This document shows, one piece after another, positions 50,266 through 57,700 of a DNA stretch of 64,000 bases. The translations under genes were made by a program, and so were the position numbers. Origin of the DNA: Clostridia bacterium (lineage in GTDB: Bacteria; Bacillota; Clostridia; Oscillospirales; CAG-272); contig JAFVQW010000054.1 in NCBI GenBank assembly GCA_017504605.1, forward strand, positions 62,001 to 126,000. The letters are read 5' to 3'. The notes under the pieces were generated by a model. That model worked only from the letters and a program-made list of their open reading frames with translations, was not told the DNA's origin and made no database searches. Numbering within the stretch: position 1 is the first letter of the stretch; each line of letters opens with the position of its first letter.

Positions 50266-50438
50266 AGTGAAGTTTTCGCCACTGCGAAAGTGAAGTTGTG
50301 CTACGCACAGTGAAGTTGCTCACGGGGGCTCGCAGTGAAGTTAAGTTTGCCCACTTTGCCAAAGGCAAAACTTCACTATCCGCAGGATAACTTCACTTAC
50401 GAAGTAAACTTCACTTGCCCATAAGGGCAAACTTAGTT
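50266..50438. repeat. Linker-hairpin array B
   Basis: Linkers AGTGAAGTT at 50266, 50289, 50309 and 50334, then the reverse complement AACTTCACT at 50369, 50389 and 50407 and a degenerate AACTTAGTT at 50430: four plus four. Between them lie hairpins with unrelated stems: TTCGC-CACT-GCGAA, GTGC-TAC-GCAC, a weak one, the central TTTGCC...GGCAAA, ATCC-GCA-GGAT, TAC-GAA-GTA, TGCCC-ATAA-GGGCA. Left and right linkers can pair with each other while the hairpins protrude. Confidence 0.85.
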
Positions 50439-50709
50439 ATGCGTGTTCTCCGTTAAGGATAACACGCATAAAGGGAGGTGGATTTGCTTTAGTGTCTTTC
50501 GTCGCACCGATTATTGTAAAGTCGTACTTTACTGCGACCCGTCGCGGTAATATACCTGAAGGTATGCACGCTCGGGGTCTACAATCCCTCAGTCAACTTC
50601 GCTGACAGCTGTCTCGCCTGCGGGCTCGGTCCACTCGGGGCAAAACCGTCGTTTAGAAGGTTTTGTTACACCCTCGTGCCGCTTCGCTACCTTTACACAA
50701 GGGAGCCTT

Positions 50710-50928
50710 TTATTTTAACTTTCTCGGTGTGTCAATAAGACCTGCAAGATAGTCGATGGATACATTGTAGAAGCGCGAAAGCGTCTTGTAGTGCTCTATC
50801 GGCATTTGCCATGCGCCGCTCTCCCAACGCGCATATTGCTGCTGTCTGGTTCCAAGTAGGGTAGCTATTTCTGTTTGTGTTTTGTCAGCGTCCTCTCTGA
50901 CGTCTCGGAGCCTTTGGTAAAATTGCAT
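50710..50928 (-). CDS. XRE-family repressor of the island
   Basis: A 72-residue single-domain Cro/CI-type regulator. 'LRDVREDADKTQTEIATLLG', 'TRQQQYARWESG' is the helix-turn-helix, and 'LSRFYNVSIDYLAGLIDTP' the usual tail. Start ATG 50928 lies 7 bases after AGGAGG; the frame's extension to 51000 spans the promoter. It is divergent from the small gene at 51084, and three similar 16-bp sites lie between them, so it likely represses both genes like an immunity repressor. Its stop overlaps the end of the MITE-like element. Confidence 0.85.
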   Translation of the reverse strand: MQFYQRLRDVREDADKTQTEIATLLGTRQQQYARWESGAWQMPIEHYKTLSRFYNVSIDYLAGLIDTPRKLK

Positions 50929-50993
50929 AACATGTCCTCCTGCACAAGTAGTAAAAGCAACTCGCTTTTTGTGCAACAAGTAGATTATATCAT

Positions 50994-51066
50994 ACAACAC
51001 CTATGTTGTGGTTGACTTTACAACACAAATGGTGTAAAATAATATTGTTCACAACATACGTGGTGT
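50994..51066. promoter_or_regulatory. Three operator-like 16-bp sites
   Basis: ACAACACCTATGTTGT (50994-51009), ACAACACAAATGGTGT (51020-51035) and ACAACATACGTGGTGT (51051-51066): dyad consensus ACAACA(C/T)nnnTG(G/T)TGT-like. Centres are 26 and 31 bp apart. The middle site fills the spacer of the rightward promoter and the left site overlaps the -35 region of the leftward promoter. Confidence 0.82.
51012..51040 (+). promoter_or_regulatory. Rightward promoter of the island small gene
   Basis: TTGACT (51012-51017), 17 bases, TAAAAT (51035-51040), with an operator copy inside the spacer. The leftward XRE promoter has TATAAT at 50989-50984 without a clear -35. Confidence 0.8.
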
Positions 51067-51083
51067 ATAAAGGGGTAAATATA

Positions 51084-51362
51084 ATGAAACAAACACTTGA
51101 GAGGCTATGGAACGATTATCTTGCGGACGAATGTGCTGCTATTGACACAGATGAGGAAAGAGCGCTCACGAGAAGGACGGTGGAGCTGCACGAGGCGGTG
51201 AACGCGCTACTAAATAAGGAACAGGCAGAGGCGGTGGAAAAATATGTTGACGTATTGTGTGATGTAGAAGCGTTCTTTGTGAAAAAGGCATTTTTAAAGG
51301 GGTGCGAATTCGCGACGTCCTTTTTGCTTGAGACGGCGTGTCGCGCGTACCGCGCGAAATGA
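51084..51362 (+). CDS. Small accessory protein (DUF6809-like), unknown function
   Basis: A 92-residue, helical, acidic protein starting at ATG 51084 after AAGGGG; the frame's extension to 51003 crosses the operators. 'LERLWNDYLADECAAID', 'LHEAVNALLNKEQAEAVEKY' and 'FFVKKAFLKGCEFATSFLLE' resemble small clostridial proteins (DUF6809-like) often found beside XRE regulators on mobile DNA. It could be a phage or plasmid accessory factor; a toxin role cannot be read from sequence. Its last codons and stop lie inside the right 61-bp repeat, so that repeat is partly coding here. Confidence 0.65.
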   Translation: MKQTLERLWNDYLADECAAIDTDEERALTRRTVELHEAVNALLNKEQAEAVEKYVDVLCDVEAFFVKKAFLKGCEFATSFLLETACRAYRAK

Positions 51363-51404
51363 GGAATGATGTCGCTTCGCTAATGATGTCGGCTAACGCC
51401 TAAT
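51344..51404. repeat. 61-bp direct repeat, right copy
   Basis: Identical to 49979-50039, 1365 bp away in the same orientation. The first part encodes the C-terminus of the small accessory protein; the second part is the AATGATGT-linked hairpin pair. Confidence 0.9.
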
Positions 51405-51447
51405 TAAAGTTGAAAAGGCACAGAGTTTTTTACTCTGTGCCTTTTCT

Positions 51448-51693
51448 CTATTGGTTTACTAAAGCGTCTACGCTGACGCCGAAAATCTCGGCGAAGGCGC
51501 GTAGCTCTATGTCGGTAACGAAGCGCTTCCCGCACTCTATCCGTTGTACCGCGTTTTTATCTATGTCAATGCCGATAAGCTGCATTTTGTCGGCAAGCGC
51601 CCTCTGCGAGAGCCTCGTCGGGTAGCCGAGCCGAAGCGCACGTATGTTTTCGCCGCAAAGGTTGTTTCTACTCTCGTTTTTGTTTTTAAACAC
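51448..51693 (-). CDS. Second XRE-family regulator
   Basis: An 81-residue HTH protein: 'RLSQRALADKMQLIGIDIDK', 'NAVQRIECGKRFVTDIELRA', 'FGVSVDALVN'. The start is taken as GTG 51693, seven bases after AGAGG; an ATG at 51714 lies inside an operator half and lacks a ribosome site. It is divergent from an AbrB-like gene and the shared region has strong inverted repeats. Similar small regulators occur in phage and integrative-element control regions. Confidence 0.75.
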   Translation of the reverse strand: MFKNKNESRNNLCGENIRALRLGYPTRLSQRALADKMQLIGIDIDKNAVQRIECGKRFVTDIELRAFAEIFGVSVDALVNQ

Positions 51694-51708
51694 AACAACA
51701 CCTCTTTT

Positions 51709-51782
51709 TGACATTCAGTGATTGACAAATTTATTATATTGTGTTACAATCTGTTTGTTGACACTCACTGAATGTCAACAAA
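51709..51782. promoter_or_regulatory. Inverted-repeat operator region between XRE and AbrB genes
   Basis: Two nested dyads: TGACATTCAGTGA (51709-51721) against TCACTGAATGTCA (51765-51777), and TTTGTTGACA (51754-51763) against TGTCAACAAA (51773-51782). The rightward promoter lies between the arms of the larger dyad, suggesting repression by looping or paired dimers. Confidence 0.75.
51722..51750 (+). promoter_or_regulatory. Promoter of the AbrB-like gene
   Basis: TTGACA (51722-51727), 17 bases, TACAAT (51745-51750). Confidence 0.8.
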
Positions 51783-51815
51783 CACATAACAATTAATTTT
51801 GTCAGAGGTGTCGGT

Positions 51816-51983
51816 GTGGATATAGGAATAATCAAGGAAATTGATAATCTCGGGCGAATCGTAATCCCAAAAGAACTAAGGGAGCGATATGCGCTAAAGG
51901 AAAAGGTGGAGATAGTGGCAACCGAAGAGGGCGTGCTCATAAAAAATCAAGAATATTATCTTACAAAAAAGGAAAAGCGGTGA
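51816..51983 (+). CDS. AbrB/SpoVT-type transition-state regulator, minimal
   Basis: A 55-residue swapped-hairpin DNA-binding protein starting with GTG 51816 after AGAGGTG. 'IKEIDNLGRIVIPKELRERY' is the AbrB/SpoVT N-terminal DNA-binding motif with the usual GRIVIPKELR core, followed by 'EKVEIVATEEGVLIKN'. It lacks the C-terminal GAF-like domain of SpoVT. Divergent from the second XRE gene; the two probably form a small regulatory switch. The stop codon lies inside the stem of the terminator at 51975. Confidence 0.85.
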   Translation: MDIGIIKEIDNLGRIVIPKELRERYALKEKVEIVATEEGVLIKNQEYYLTKKEKR

Positions 51984-52015
51984 GAAGCGCCAATGCTCTC
52001 ACCGCTTACTATTTT
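51975..52015. terminator. Terminator shared by AbrB-like and PlsC-like genes
   Basis: AAGCGGTGAGA (51975-51985) pairs with TCTCACCGCTT (51997-52007), then ACTATTTTAT. Confidence 0.75.
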
Positions 52016-52042
52016 ATCACTAAAGCCGAGCAGTGTCGCAGG

Positions 52043-53344
52043 CTACTGCCCGTCCTGCTTTGCCTTCTCTATTTTGTACAGCTCCTCGGCGGCGAGGCGC
52101 ACCTTCGCCACGTTGACCGATTTGTCCTTCGGGAAGCAGTAGAAGAGGGCCGTGCCGTCACCGATGCCGATGACGTCGCCTATCTCGTACCAGAAGAAGT
52201 CGGAGTTGACGCTGTAGCTCGCGAGCGGCTTCACGTGGAAGCTAAGCTCGCCGTCGTCACTCGTAAGGGTGAAGCCCCGATTGTCGTGAACGAGCCGTCC
52301 CCCGCCGATATGGAAGAGGCGCTTCGTATCAATCGACATAAGAATATCAACCTCGGTATCGAGGCGGTAGCTGCCCGAGAGCAGCTCCTCGCGCACGCGC
52401 TCGCGCTCCCACCTGTACCAGTCGGGAATGTGCGGTATCTCGCAGACCTCGCCCTCGCCCTCTGCCTCGAGAAGGCCGTATTCGTCAAGGTAATAGTCCT
52501 TGCCGCAGGCGTGGCAGGTAAGAGAGGTGCCGTGGCCCTCGGTTTTACCCTCGGCTCCGCAGTGCGGGCACTTATAGAGCACGCGCTCAAGTCCGTCGGC
52601 GCGGAAGGGCTCGTCTATTTTAATACGGTTCTCCTGCTGCCAGCGGAAGCTGTCGAAGCCGAATTTCTCGCGCACGAGCGCGGTTATCTCGGTGTCGGAC
52701 ATAGCCGAAATCTCCTCGGGGGAGAGCAGATATTCCATTTTCGCACTTACACGCACCTTACGCTTTTGCAAATTGTTGTAGAGCGGGTCGCGCGAGAAGG
52801 CGCCGAAGGTCTGTATCATAACGAGCGGAAGGCCGAGAACCTTAACGCACTTGCCTATACTGTCGGGCAGGGTGGTCGAGGTGCCGTCGAAGCTGTAGCC
52901 CGCCTCGGGGTACATAACGACGTTCGAGTGAAGCTTTTTCGCCGCGTACATCATATCGCGCACCATTGTTGCGTCGGATACGAATTTCTTCGTCGGGATA
53001 CAGCCAATCTGCCGCATAAGCCAATCCTTGCCGATAAAGCCGTCGGTGGTGGCAACGATATTGAAGGGGCGCGGATAGAGCAGCGTTGCCGCAATCTCAA
53101 GGTCGATAAAGCTCGAGTGGTTCATAAGCACGAAGCAGTTTTCGCCTCGACCGAGCCTCTCCATTCCTATCTTTTCACTCTTGAAGTGTGTTGCCAGAAG
53201 GTCGGGAATAGAGATGAGGCGCATAAGCGTACGGAAGAAGATATTAGGCTTCTTCGGCTTTTTGTGCTTCTTATGAAGCTCGGCCAGCCTCTGCTTTTCC
53301 GCGAGCACCTCGGTATAGCTTTTTTCTATGATTTTGATTTTCAT
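52043..53344 (-). CDS. PlsC-family acyltransferase with zinc-ribbon tail
   Basis: A 433-residue protein. The N-terminal half is a lysophosphatidate-type acyltransferase: catalytic NHSSFID (75-81, His-x4-Asp), 'GFIGKDWLMRQIGCIPTKKF', and 'VMYPEAGYSFDG' at the position of the usual EGTRS motif. The C-terminal half has a zinc ribbon ('YKCPHCGAEG' and 'LTCHACGKDYYLDEYG') and a beta-rich domain. This makes it unlike ordinary 240-residue PlsC; it may acylate an unusual glycerolipid or a different acceptor. Single gene. Start ATG 53344 follows AAAGGCGA. Confidence 0.82.
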   Translation of the reverse strand: MKIKIIEKSYTEVLAEKQRLAELHKKHKKPKKPNIFFRTLMRLISIPDLLATHFKSEKIGMERLGRGENCFVLMNHSSFIDLEIAATLLYPRPFNIVATTDGFIGKDWLMRQIGCIPTKKFVSDATMVRDMMYAAKKLHSNVVMYPEAGYSFDGTSTTLPDSIGKCVKVLGLPLVMIQTFGAFSRDPLYNNLQKRKVRVSAKMEYLLSPEEISAMSDTEITALVREKFGFDSFRWQQENRIKIDEPFRADGLERVLYKCPHCGAEGKTEGHGTSLTCHACGKDYYLDEYGLLEAEGEGEVCEIPHIPDWYRWERERVREELLSGSYRLDTEVDILMSIDTKRLFHIGGGRLVHDNRGFTLTSDDGELSFHVKPLASYSVNSDFFWYEIGDVIGIGDGTALFYCFPKDKSVNVAKVRLAAEELYKIEKAKQDGQ

Positions 53345-53409
53345 ATACTGTCGCCTTTCGGTCTTATAATGAACAATCTACGGCTTATTGTAGCATAAAA
53401 AGATACGTT

Positions 53410-53443
53410 TGTCAACAAAAAGGGCTGCTCGGTGAGCAGCCCT
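53410..53443 (-). terminator. Terminator after the ABC exporter gene
   Basis: AGGGCTGCTC (53421-53430), loop, GAGCAGCCCT (53434-53443); TTTTTGTT follows on the minus strand. Confidence 0.9.
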
Positions 53444-53459
53444 AAGCTTGTATTTGCGT

Positions 53460-56123
53460 TTATTCCGTGCGGAGTGCAACCACGGGGTCCTTTCTCGCGG
53501 CGCTTCTCGCGGGGAGAAGTCCGGATACGAGAGTAAGTACAACCGACAGGAGCACGAGCAGCAGCGCATCGGAGACGGGGAGCGCCGCAATATTCGGGTA
53601 GTTAATCAGGGGCTTCAGTATCGCATTTACTATAATCGATGCGAAATAGGTGAAGCCGACGCCGATAAGTCCCGAGAGCAGTCCGATTATTACCGTCTCG
53701 GCGGTGAACAGGCTGCTGACGTCGCGCTTTCTGCCGCCGAGGGCGCGGATAACGCCGATTTCCTTAATTCTCTCAACTACCGATACGTAGGTAATAATAC
53801 CTATCATTACCGTTGAGACGACGAGCGAAATCGAGGTGAACGCAATCAGCGCGTAGGATATGACGTCTATCATAGTGTTAATCATATTGATTACGAGCTC
53901 GAGAGTATCGGTATAGGTAATATCCTGATGCTCCCCGTCGGCGTTCCACTTATCGAGATGGTCGGTAACAAGGCCCTTCTGGTCGAAGGACTTCGGATAA
54001 ATGGTAATGGCGTTTGCAACCGAATTGCCGCCGAGGTTGCGTATAAGCTTATCCTTCGTGCCCTCGTGGTCGAACTCGGCACTGCCGCCGCCCATCATCG
54101 AGCCGAAGAGGTCGGCCATAGAGGTCGAGGGGCCGACCGTGGCCATAGGCTCGGTAAAGGTCTCGCCCTCGAAGACGTACTCGTAGGAGTAGATGAAGTA
54201 GTACTGGGCCACAGCTCCCGCCGTGGTATCGGTCTCGGGAAGATTTTTAACGTACTCGGTTACGGCCGAGCCCTCGTTCTCGGCGAGGATATGCTCGGTG
54301 AGCGCCGAGGTATAATAGATGCCCGCGGAGAGAGAGCCGTAGTTGATTGTGTCTCTCGGTGAGAGAATTCCGACTACCTCAAGCTCTACTGCACCGTCTT
54401 TTGAGAAGCCGTCCGAGGAGTGATTGTAGCCCATAGTTTTATAACCCGGGAAGGGCTCGGCCTCGGTGAACACCGCGGAGTTCGGATACCAGGTGAAGCT
54501 CTTGCCGAGGAGCTCCTCATAGGTGAAATATTCCTTGTATTTACTCTTGTCGTAGCTTTCCTCGTCGTCGGCCTTTTTAACTATTTCGAGGAACTGCTCC
54601 TCTGTATAGAAGCCGAAGCGGGCGAGGAGCAAATCCGAGAGCCTGTCGTCGGCATCGAGAACGAGCATAATCTGGTTCTTGCCCGAGGCGAAGTCACCGC
54701 TGACGAGCTCGTACTGCGAGAGTATATAGTCGTGGCTGTCGGGCAGCTGCCGCATATTCGGCGCGAGCAGCGACACGTATGATGCGTAGTCGGCAAACTC
54801 GGTTTTCTTGAGAATAGAGGTGTACATAGCGGTTATCGCCGACACCGAATAGTTGCCGAGAGTGGTGCTCTCGTTGAGCTCGAAATCGGTATAGAGGTTA
54901 TTGTTAAGGTCGATGCCGTAATCGAAGAGCATAGCGTTGTAGGCATCGGGCGAGAGCTCCTTGACGTAATCGATATATTCCTGCGTTATCTCGTTCTCAA
55001 CCGCGAGCGAGTCGCGGAGCTGACCCGACTTGGTCAGGTATTCAACGATAGAGGCGATATATACCTTGCCGTATTCCTTTTTAATCTCTTCGAGGTCCTC
55101 CATATCCATCATATCGGTAAGAGCGCCGAGGTCGTAGGTGCTCTCGGTAATCGTAATCGGGTTGCCCGAGAGCATATCGTCCTGCATTGAGGCTACGTAG
55201 CCCTTAATTCCCGCCGAGAAGGCGAGCACCATCGCAATACCGATAATGCCGATAGAGCCCGCGATGCCGACCATGGTCGTTCTGCCCTTTTTGGATATGA
55301 GGTTTCTCGCCGAAAGGCGGAAGGCGGTGAAGAAGGACATCTTCGCCTTTTCCTTGCCGTGCCTTTTCTTACCCGAATTTTCGGGCGCTGTGGCCGTCGG
55401 CTTACTCTTGCTTTCCGCCTCGATTTCGCGAGCCTCGTCGGCCTCGCTGAAGGGGCGCGTGTCCTCGGTTACACGACCGTCGAGCAGGCGGATAATCCTC
55501 GTCGAGTATTTCTCGGCGAGCTCGGGATTGTGCGTAACCATAATGACGAGCCTCTCGCCCGAAATCTCCTTGATGAGGTCCATAATCTGAACCGAGGTCT
55601 CGGTATCGAGCGCACCCGTCGGCTCATCGGCGAGAAGTATCTCGGGGTCGTTGACGAGGGCTCTCGCGATTGCGACCCTCTGGCACTGACCGCCCGAGAG
55701 CTGGTTGGGTCTCTTGTAATACTGTCCCGAGAGGCCGACACGGTCGAGGGCGTGCTTCGCACGCGCTATGCGCTCCTCTCTGTCAACGCCCGCTATGGTA
55801 AGCGCGAGCTCGACGTTGCCGAGGACGGTCTGGTGGGGTATGAGGTTGTAGCTCTGGAAGACGAAGCCTATACGGTGATTTCTGTACACGTCCCAATCCC
55901 TGTCGGTAAAGGAGCGCGTGCTTCGTCCGTTTATAACGAGGTCGCCGTCGGTGTAGTGGTCGAGGCCGCCGATGATGTTGAGCAGCGTAGTCTTGCCGCA
56001 GCCCGAGGGGCCGAGAATGGAGACAAACTCGCTCTTTCTGAAGCAGAGGTCAACTCCGCGAAGCGCCCTGACGGTCTCCGACTGTGTGACGTAGTCCTTT
56101 TTTATGCCTTGCAGCTTTAGCAT
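53460..56123 (-). CDS. MacB/FtsX-type ABC transporter, ATPase-permease fusion
   Basis: An 887-residue protein. Residues 1-230 are an ABC ATPase of the LolD/MacB class: Walker A GPSGCGKTT (38-46), signature LSGGQ, Walker B with 'EILLADEPTGALDTE', H-loop 'VMVTHNPEL'. A polar linker leads to a permease with one helix near residue 285, a large extracytoplasmic domain (about 310-740) and three C-terminal helices with the FtsX fold ('VVERIKEIGVIRALGGRKRD'). Such fusions act in mechanotransmission, peptide or antibiotic resistance, or lipoprotein handling. No two-component system is adjacent. Likely homodimer. Confidence 0.88.
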   Translation of the reverse strand: MLKLQGIKKDYVTQSETVRALRGVDLCFRKSEFVSILGPSGCGKTTLLNIIGGLDHYTDGDLVINGRSTRSFTDRDWDVYRNHRIGFVFQSYNLIPHQTVLGNVELALTIAGVDREERIARAKHALDRVGLSGQYYKRPNQLSGGQCQRVAIARALVNDPEILLADEPTGALDTETSVQIMDLIKEISGERLVIMVTHNPELAEKYSTRIIRLLDGRVTEDTRPFSEADEAREIEAESKSKPTATAPENSGKKRHGKEKAKMSFFTAFRLSARNLISKKGRTTMVGIAGSIGIIGIAMVLAFSAGIKGYVASMQDDMLSGNPITITESTYDLGALTDMMDMEDLEEIKKEYGKVYIASIVEYLTKSGQLRDSLAVENEITQEYIDYVKELSPDAYNAMLFDYGIDLNNNLYTDFELNESTTLGNYSVSAITAMYTSILKKTEFADYASYVSLLAPNMRQLPDSHDYILSQYELVSGDFASGKNQIMLVLDADDRLSDLLLARFGFYTEEQFLEIVKKADDEESYDKSKYKEYFTYEELLGKSFTWYPNSAVFTEAEPFPGYKTMGYNHSSDGFSKDGAVELEVVGILSPRDTINYGSLSAGIYYTSALTEHILAENEGSAVTEYVKNLPETDTTAGAVAQYYFIYSYEYVFEGETFTEPMATVGPSTSMADLFGSMMGGGSAEFDHEGTKDKLIRNLGGNSVANAITIYPKSFDQKGLVTDHLDKWNADGEHQDITYTDTLELVINMINTMIDVISYALIAFTSISLVVSTVMIGIITYVSVVERIKEIGVIRALGGRKRDVSSLFTAETVIIGLLSGLIGVGFTYFASIIVNAILKPLINYPNIAALPVSDALLLVLLSVVLTLVSGLLPARSAARKDPVVALRTE

Positions 56124-56216
56124 TTTTGCTTTTTTCTCCTGCTTTAGTAGTTTTCGCCTCTATTATAAAGCGAAAATGTGAATAAATATATTTTATATGA
56201 AGAATTGATTGTTAAA

Positions 56217-57560
56217 TTATCGCTCGATACAGTCGTTATCGAGCGCACTTAAGAAGCCCGCCTCGGTAAAGAAGCGGTATTCGCCGATCCTGTCACCCGT
56301 CTCGAAGCGGTGAGTGACGCTCCGCTTTAAAAGAAAGCTCTGTGAGTGCCGAGCACGGCTTGCCCGCTTCGCTCGGGAGTCGAAGCTGTCGGGGGCAATA
56401 TCCGTCCTGCCCGAGTTGATGAGAATTTTCCTCGGCTCGGGAGAGAGGATAACCACCTTAACCCCCTCGCCGTCAAAGGTGTAGTCGGTGCGGATAAGGT
56501 AGTGGAAGAGCTCAAAGAAGCGGAAGAAGCTGACGGTTATTTTTGCCGTAATGCCGCCCTCGTAGTCGATATAGGTGGGGTTTCTCGGGTTTACCGCCGC
56601 GATGAGCTTACAGCTGTAGAGCCGCTCCCCGCGCCGAAGCGTCAGGGTAGCGCCGCGTCCTGCGCGAAACACCGAGCTCATCTTGCCCTTGAGCCAGACG
56701 AGCTCCCAGCCCTCGTCCGAGGCGAGAGCGCGAAGACGGCGCAGGAAGGAGCGCCGACGAAGGAGCGCGCGGATATAGTGTGCGAGCACTACGGCGACGA
56801 TAAGCGAGGCGAGAAAAATCCATATCCCCGACCCGCGAAAGAGCGCGAGGGTGAGAAGAAAGCTCACGAGGAGCATCACCACCGACGGCAGAGCGTAGAA
56901 GCTGACGCCGTATATCAGGGCAATTTTCAAAAGCTCGAGGATAAGGCGAAGGTTACAGTGGCGGGTGCCGAGAATTTTCTCGACGGCCCCCTCGGCTCCC
57001 TCGGCCCACCACTTGTGCGCGGAGAACACGCCGAGGTGAACGAAAAGGAAGGAAAGGGGCAGCATAATAGCCTTGGCAATAAGGTTAAGATATACACGGG
57101 GCAGGGCGAAGTCGGGAACGAAGGAGCCGACGAGCGCGGTGTAGCCCGCGTTAAAGGGCAAAATAAGTATAAGAAGCCAGCACACGGCGAGCTTTGAGAC
57201 AAGCTTGCGGCGCAGGGTGGGCGTGCCGTAGGTCGCTTTTATATCCTCTCCGAGCGAGTAGCCCTCGGGGAAGGGGTGGCGCGAAAGCTGAGCCTCCTTG
57301 TCGTAGAGCTCGAAGCTGCGCACGACCGAGAAAAGAGAAAACGGCAGCGAGAGCGAGGACACGATATACATAAAGCGCGGCACGCGGTCAAAGCTCTCGG
57401 TTATCGTCTCGTACATCGAGGTATAGATAACGAAGAGAGTGCTTGAAATAAGGATAAAGGACAGATAAAAAAGCAGTGCTCGGGCGATGTCGGCGGCAAT
57501 TTTGGCCTCGGGGCTCCGCCTCTCGAATTTATTAATTTGGCGCGCGTCTTTCTCTTCCAT
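56217..57560 (-). CDS. Multi-pass membrane protein, unknown function
   Basis: A 447-residue protein with about seven to eight hydrophobic helices between residues 25 and 275, followed by a soluble C-terminal domain of 170 residues rich in beta strand ('LTLRRGERLYSCKLIAAVNP', 'NPTYIDYEGGITAKITVSFF') and basic residues. I do not recognise a family. The tail ends 'GEYRFFTEAGFLSALDNDC'. It lies upstream of the ABC exporter gene on the same strand, 93 bases apart, and may be co-expressed. Start ATG 57560 follows GGGAGAGAG. Confidence 0.65.
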   Translation of the reverse strand: MEEKDARQINKFERRSPEAKIAADIARALLFYLSFILISSTLFVIYTSMYETITESFDRVPRFMYIVSSLSLPFSLFSVVRSFELYDKEAQLSRHPFPEGYSLGEDIKATYGTPTLRRKLVSKLAVCWLLILILPFNAGYTALVGSFVPDFALPRVYLNLIAKAIMLPLSFLFVHLGVFSAHKWWAEGAEGAVEKILGTRHCNLRLILELLKIALIYGVSFYALPSVVMLLVSFLLTLALFRGSGIWIFLASLIVAVVLAHYIRALLRRRSFLRRLRALASDEGWELVWLKGKMSSVFRAGRGATLTLRRGERLYSCKLIAAVNPRNPTYIDYEGGITAKITVSFFRFFELFHYLIRTDYTFDGEGVKVVILSPEPRKILINSGRTDIAPDSFDSRAKRASRARHSQSFLLKRSVTHRFETGDRIGEYRFFTEAGFLSALDNDCIER

Positions 57561-57700
57561 AGCTCTCTCCCTTCGCGGTTTTCTTTATTTTACCATAGGT
57601 AAAAATAAAATGCAATATTTTAGGTGAAACTCCTTGAATTTAGGAGGCGGGTGTGATAGAATAAAGTGGAAAAATACAGCCTTCGGTACGGGGGAAGAAA

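Larger units (their letters stand above)
50045..50711. mobile_element. MITE-like element with terminal inverted repeats
   Basis: A 667-bp gene-free segment with ends 50045-50069 and 50687-50711 that are inverted repeats (20 of 25 match; core CTCCC-TGTGTAA-GG). An internal block, AGCTGTCAGCGAAGTTGACT then GAGGGATTGT on the minus strand (50610-50581), resembles repeats I associate with gut Oscillospirales-type genomes. It also holds a 14-bp palindrome TTTGACCGGTCAAA (50118), a long hairpin at 50211-50263, and linker-hairpin array B. There is no transposase, so movement would need one in trans. The right end touches the stop codon of the XRE gene. This explains all of the 741-base gap 49969-50709. 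Confidence 0.65.

Noticed and set aside
50266..50438. CRISPR array or simple tandem terminators
   Set aside because: Same reasons as array A; there are no T-runs after the individual hairpins.
53891..54186. Small frames inside the ABC exporter gene
   Set aside because: Shadows in the extracytoplasmic domain region, without start signals.
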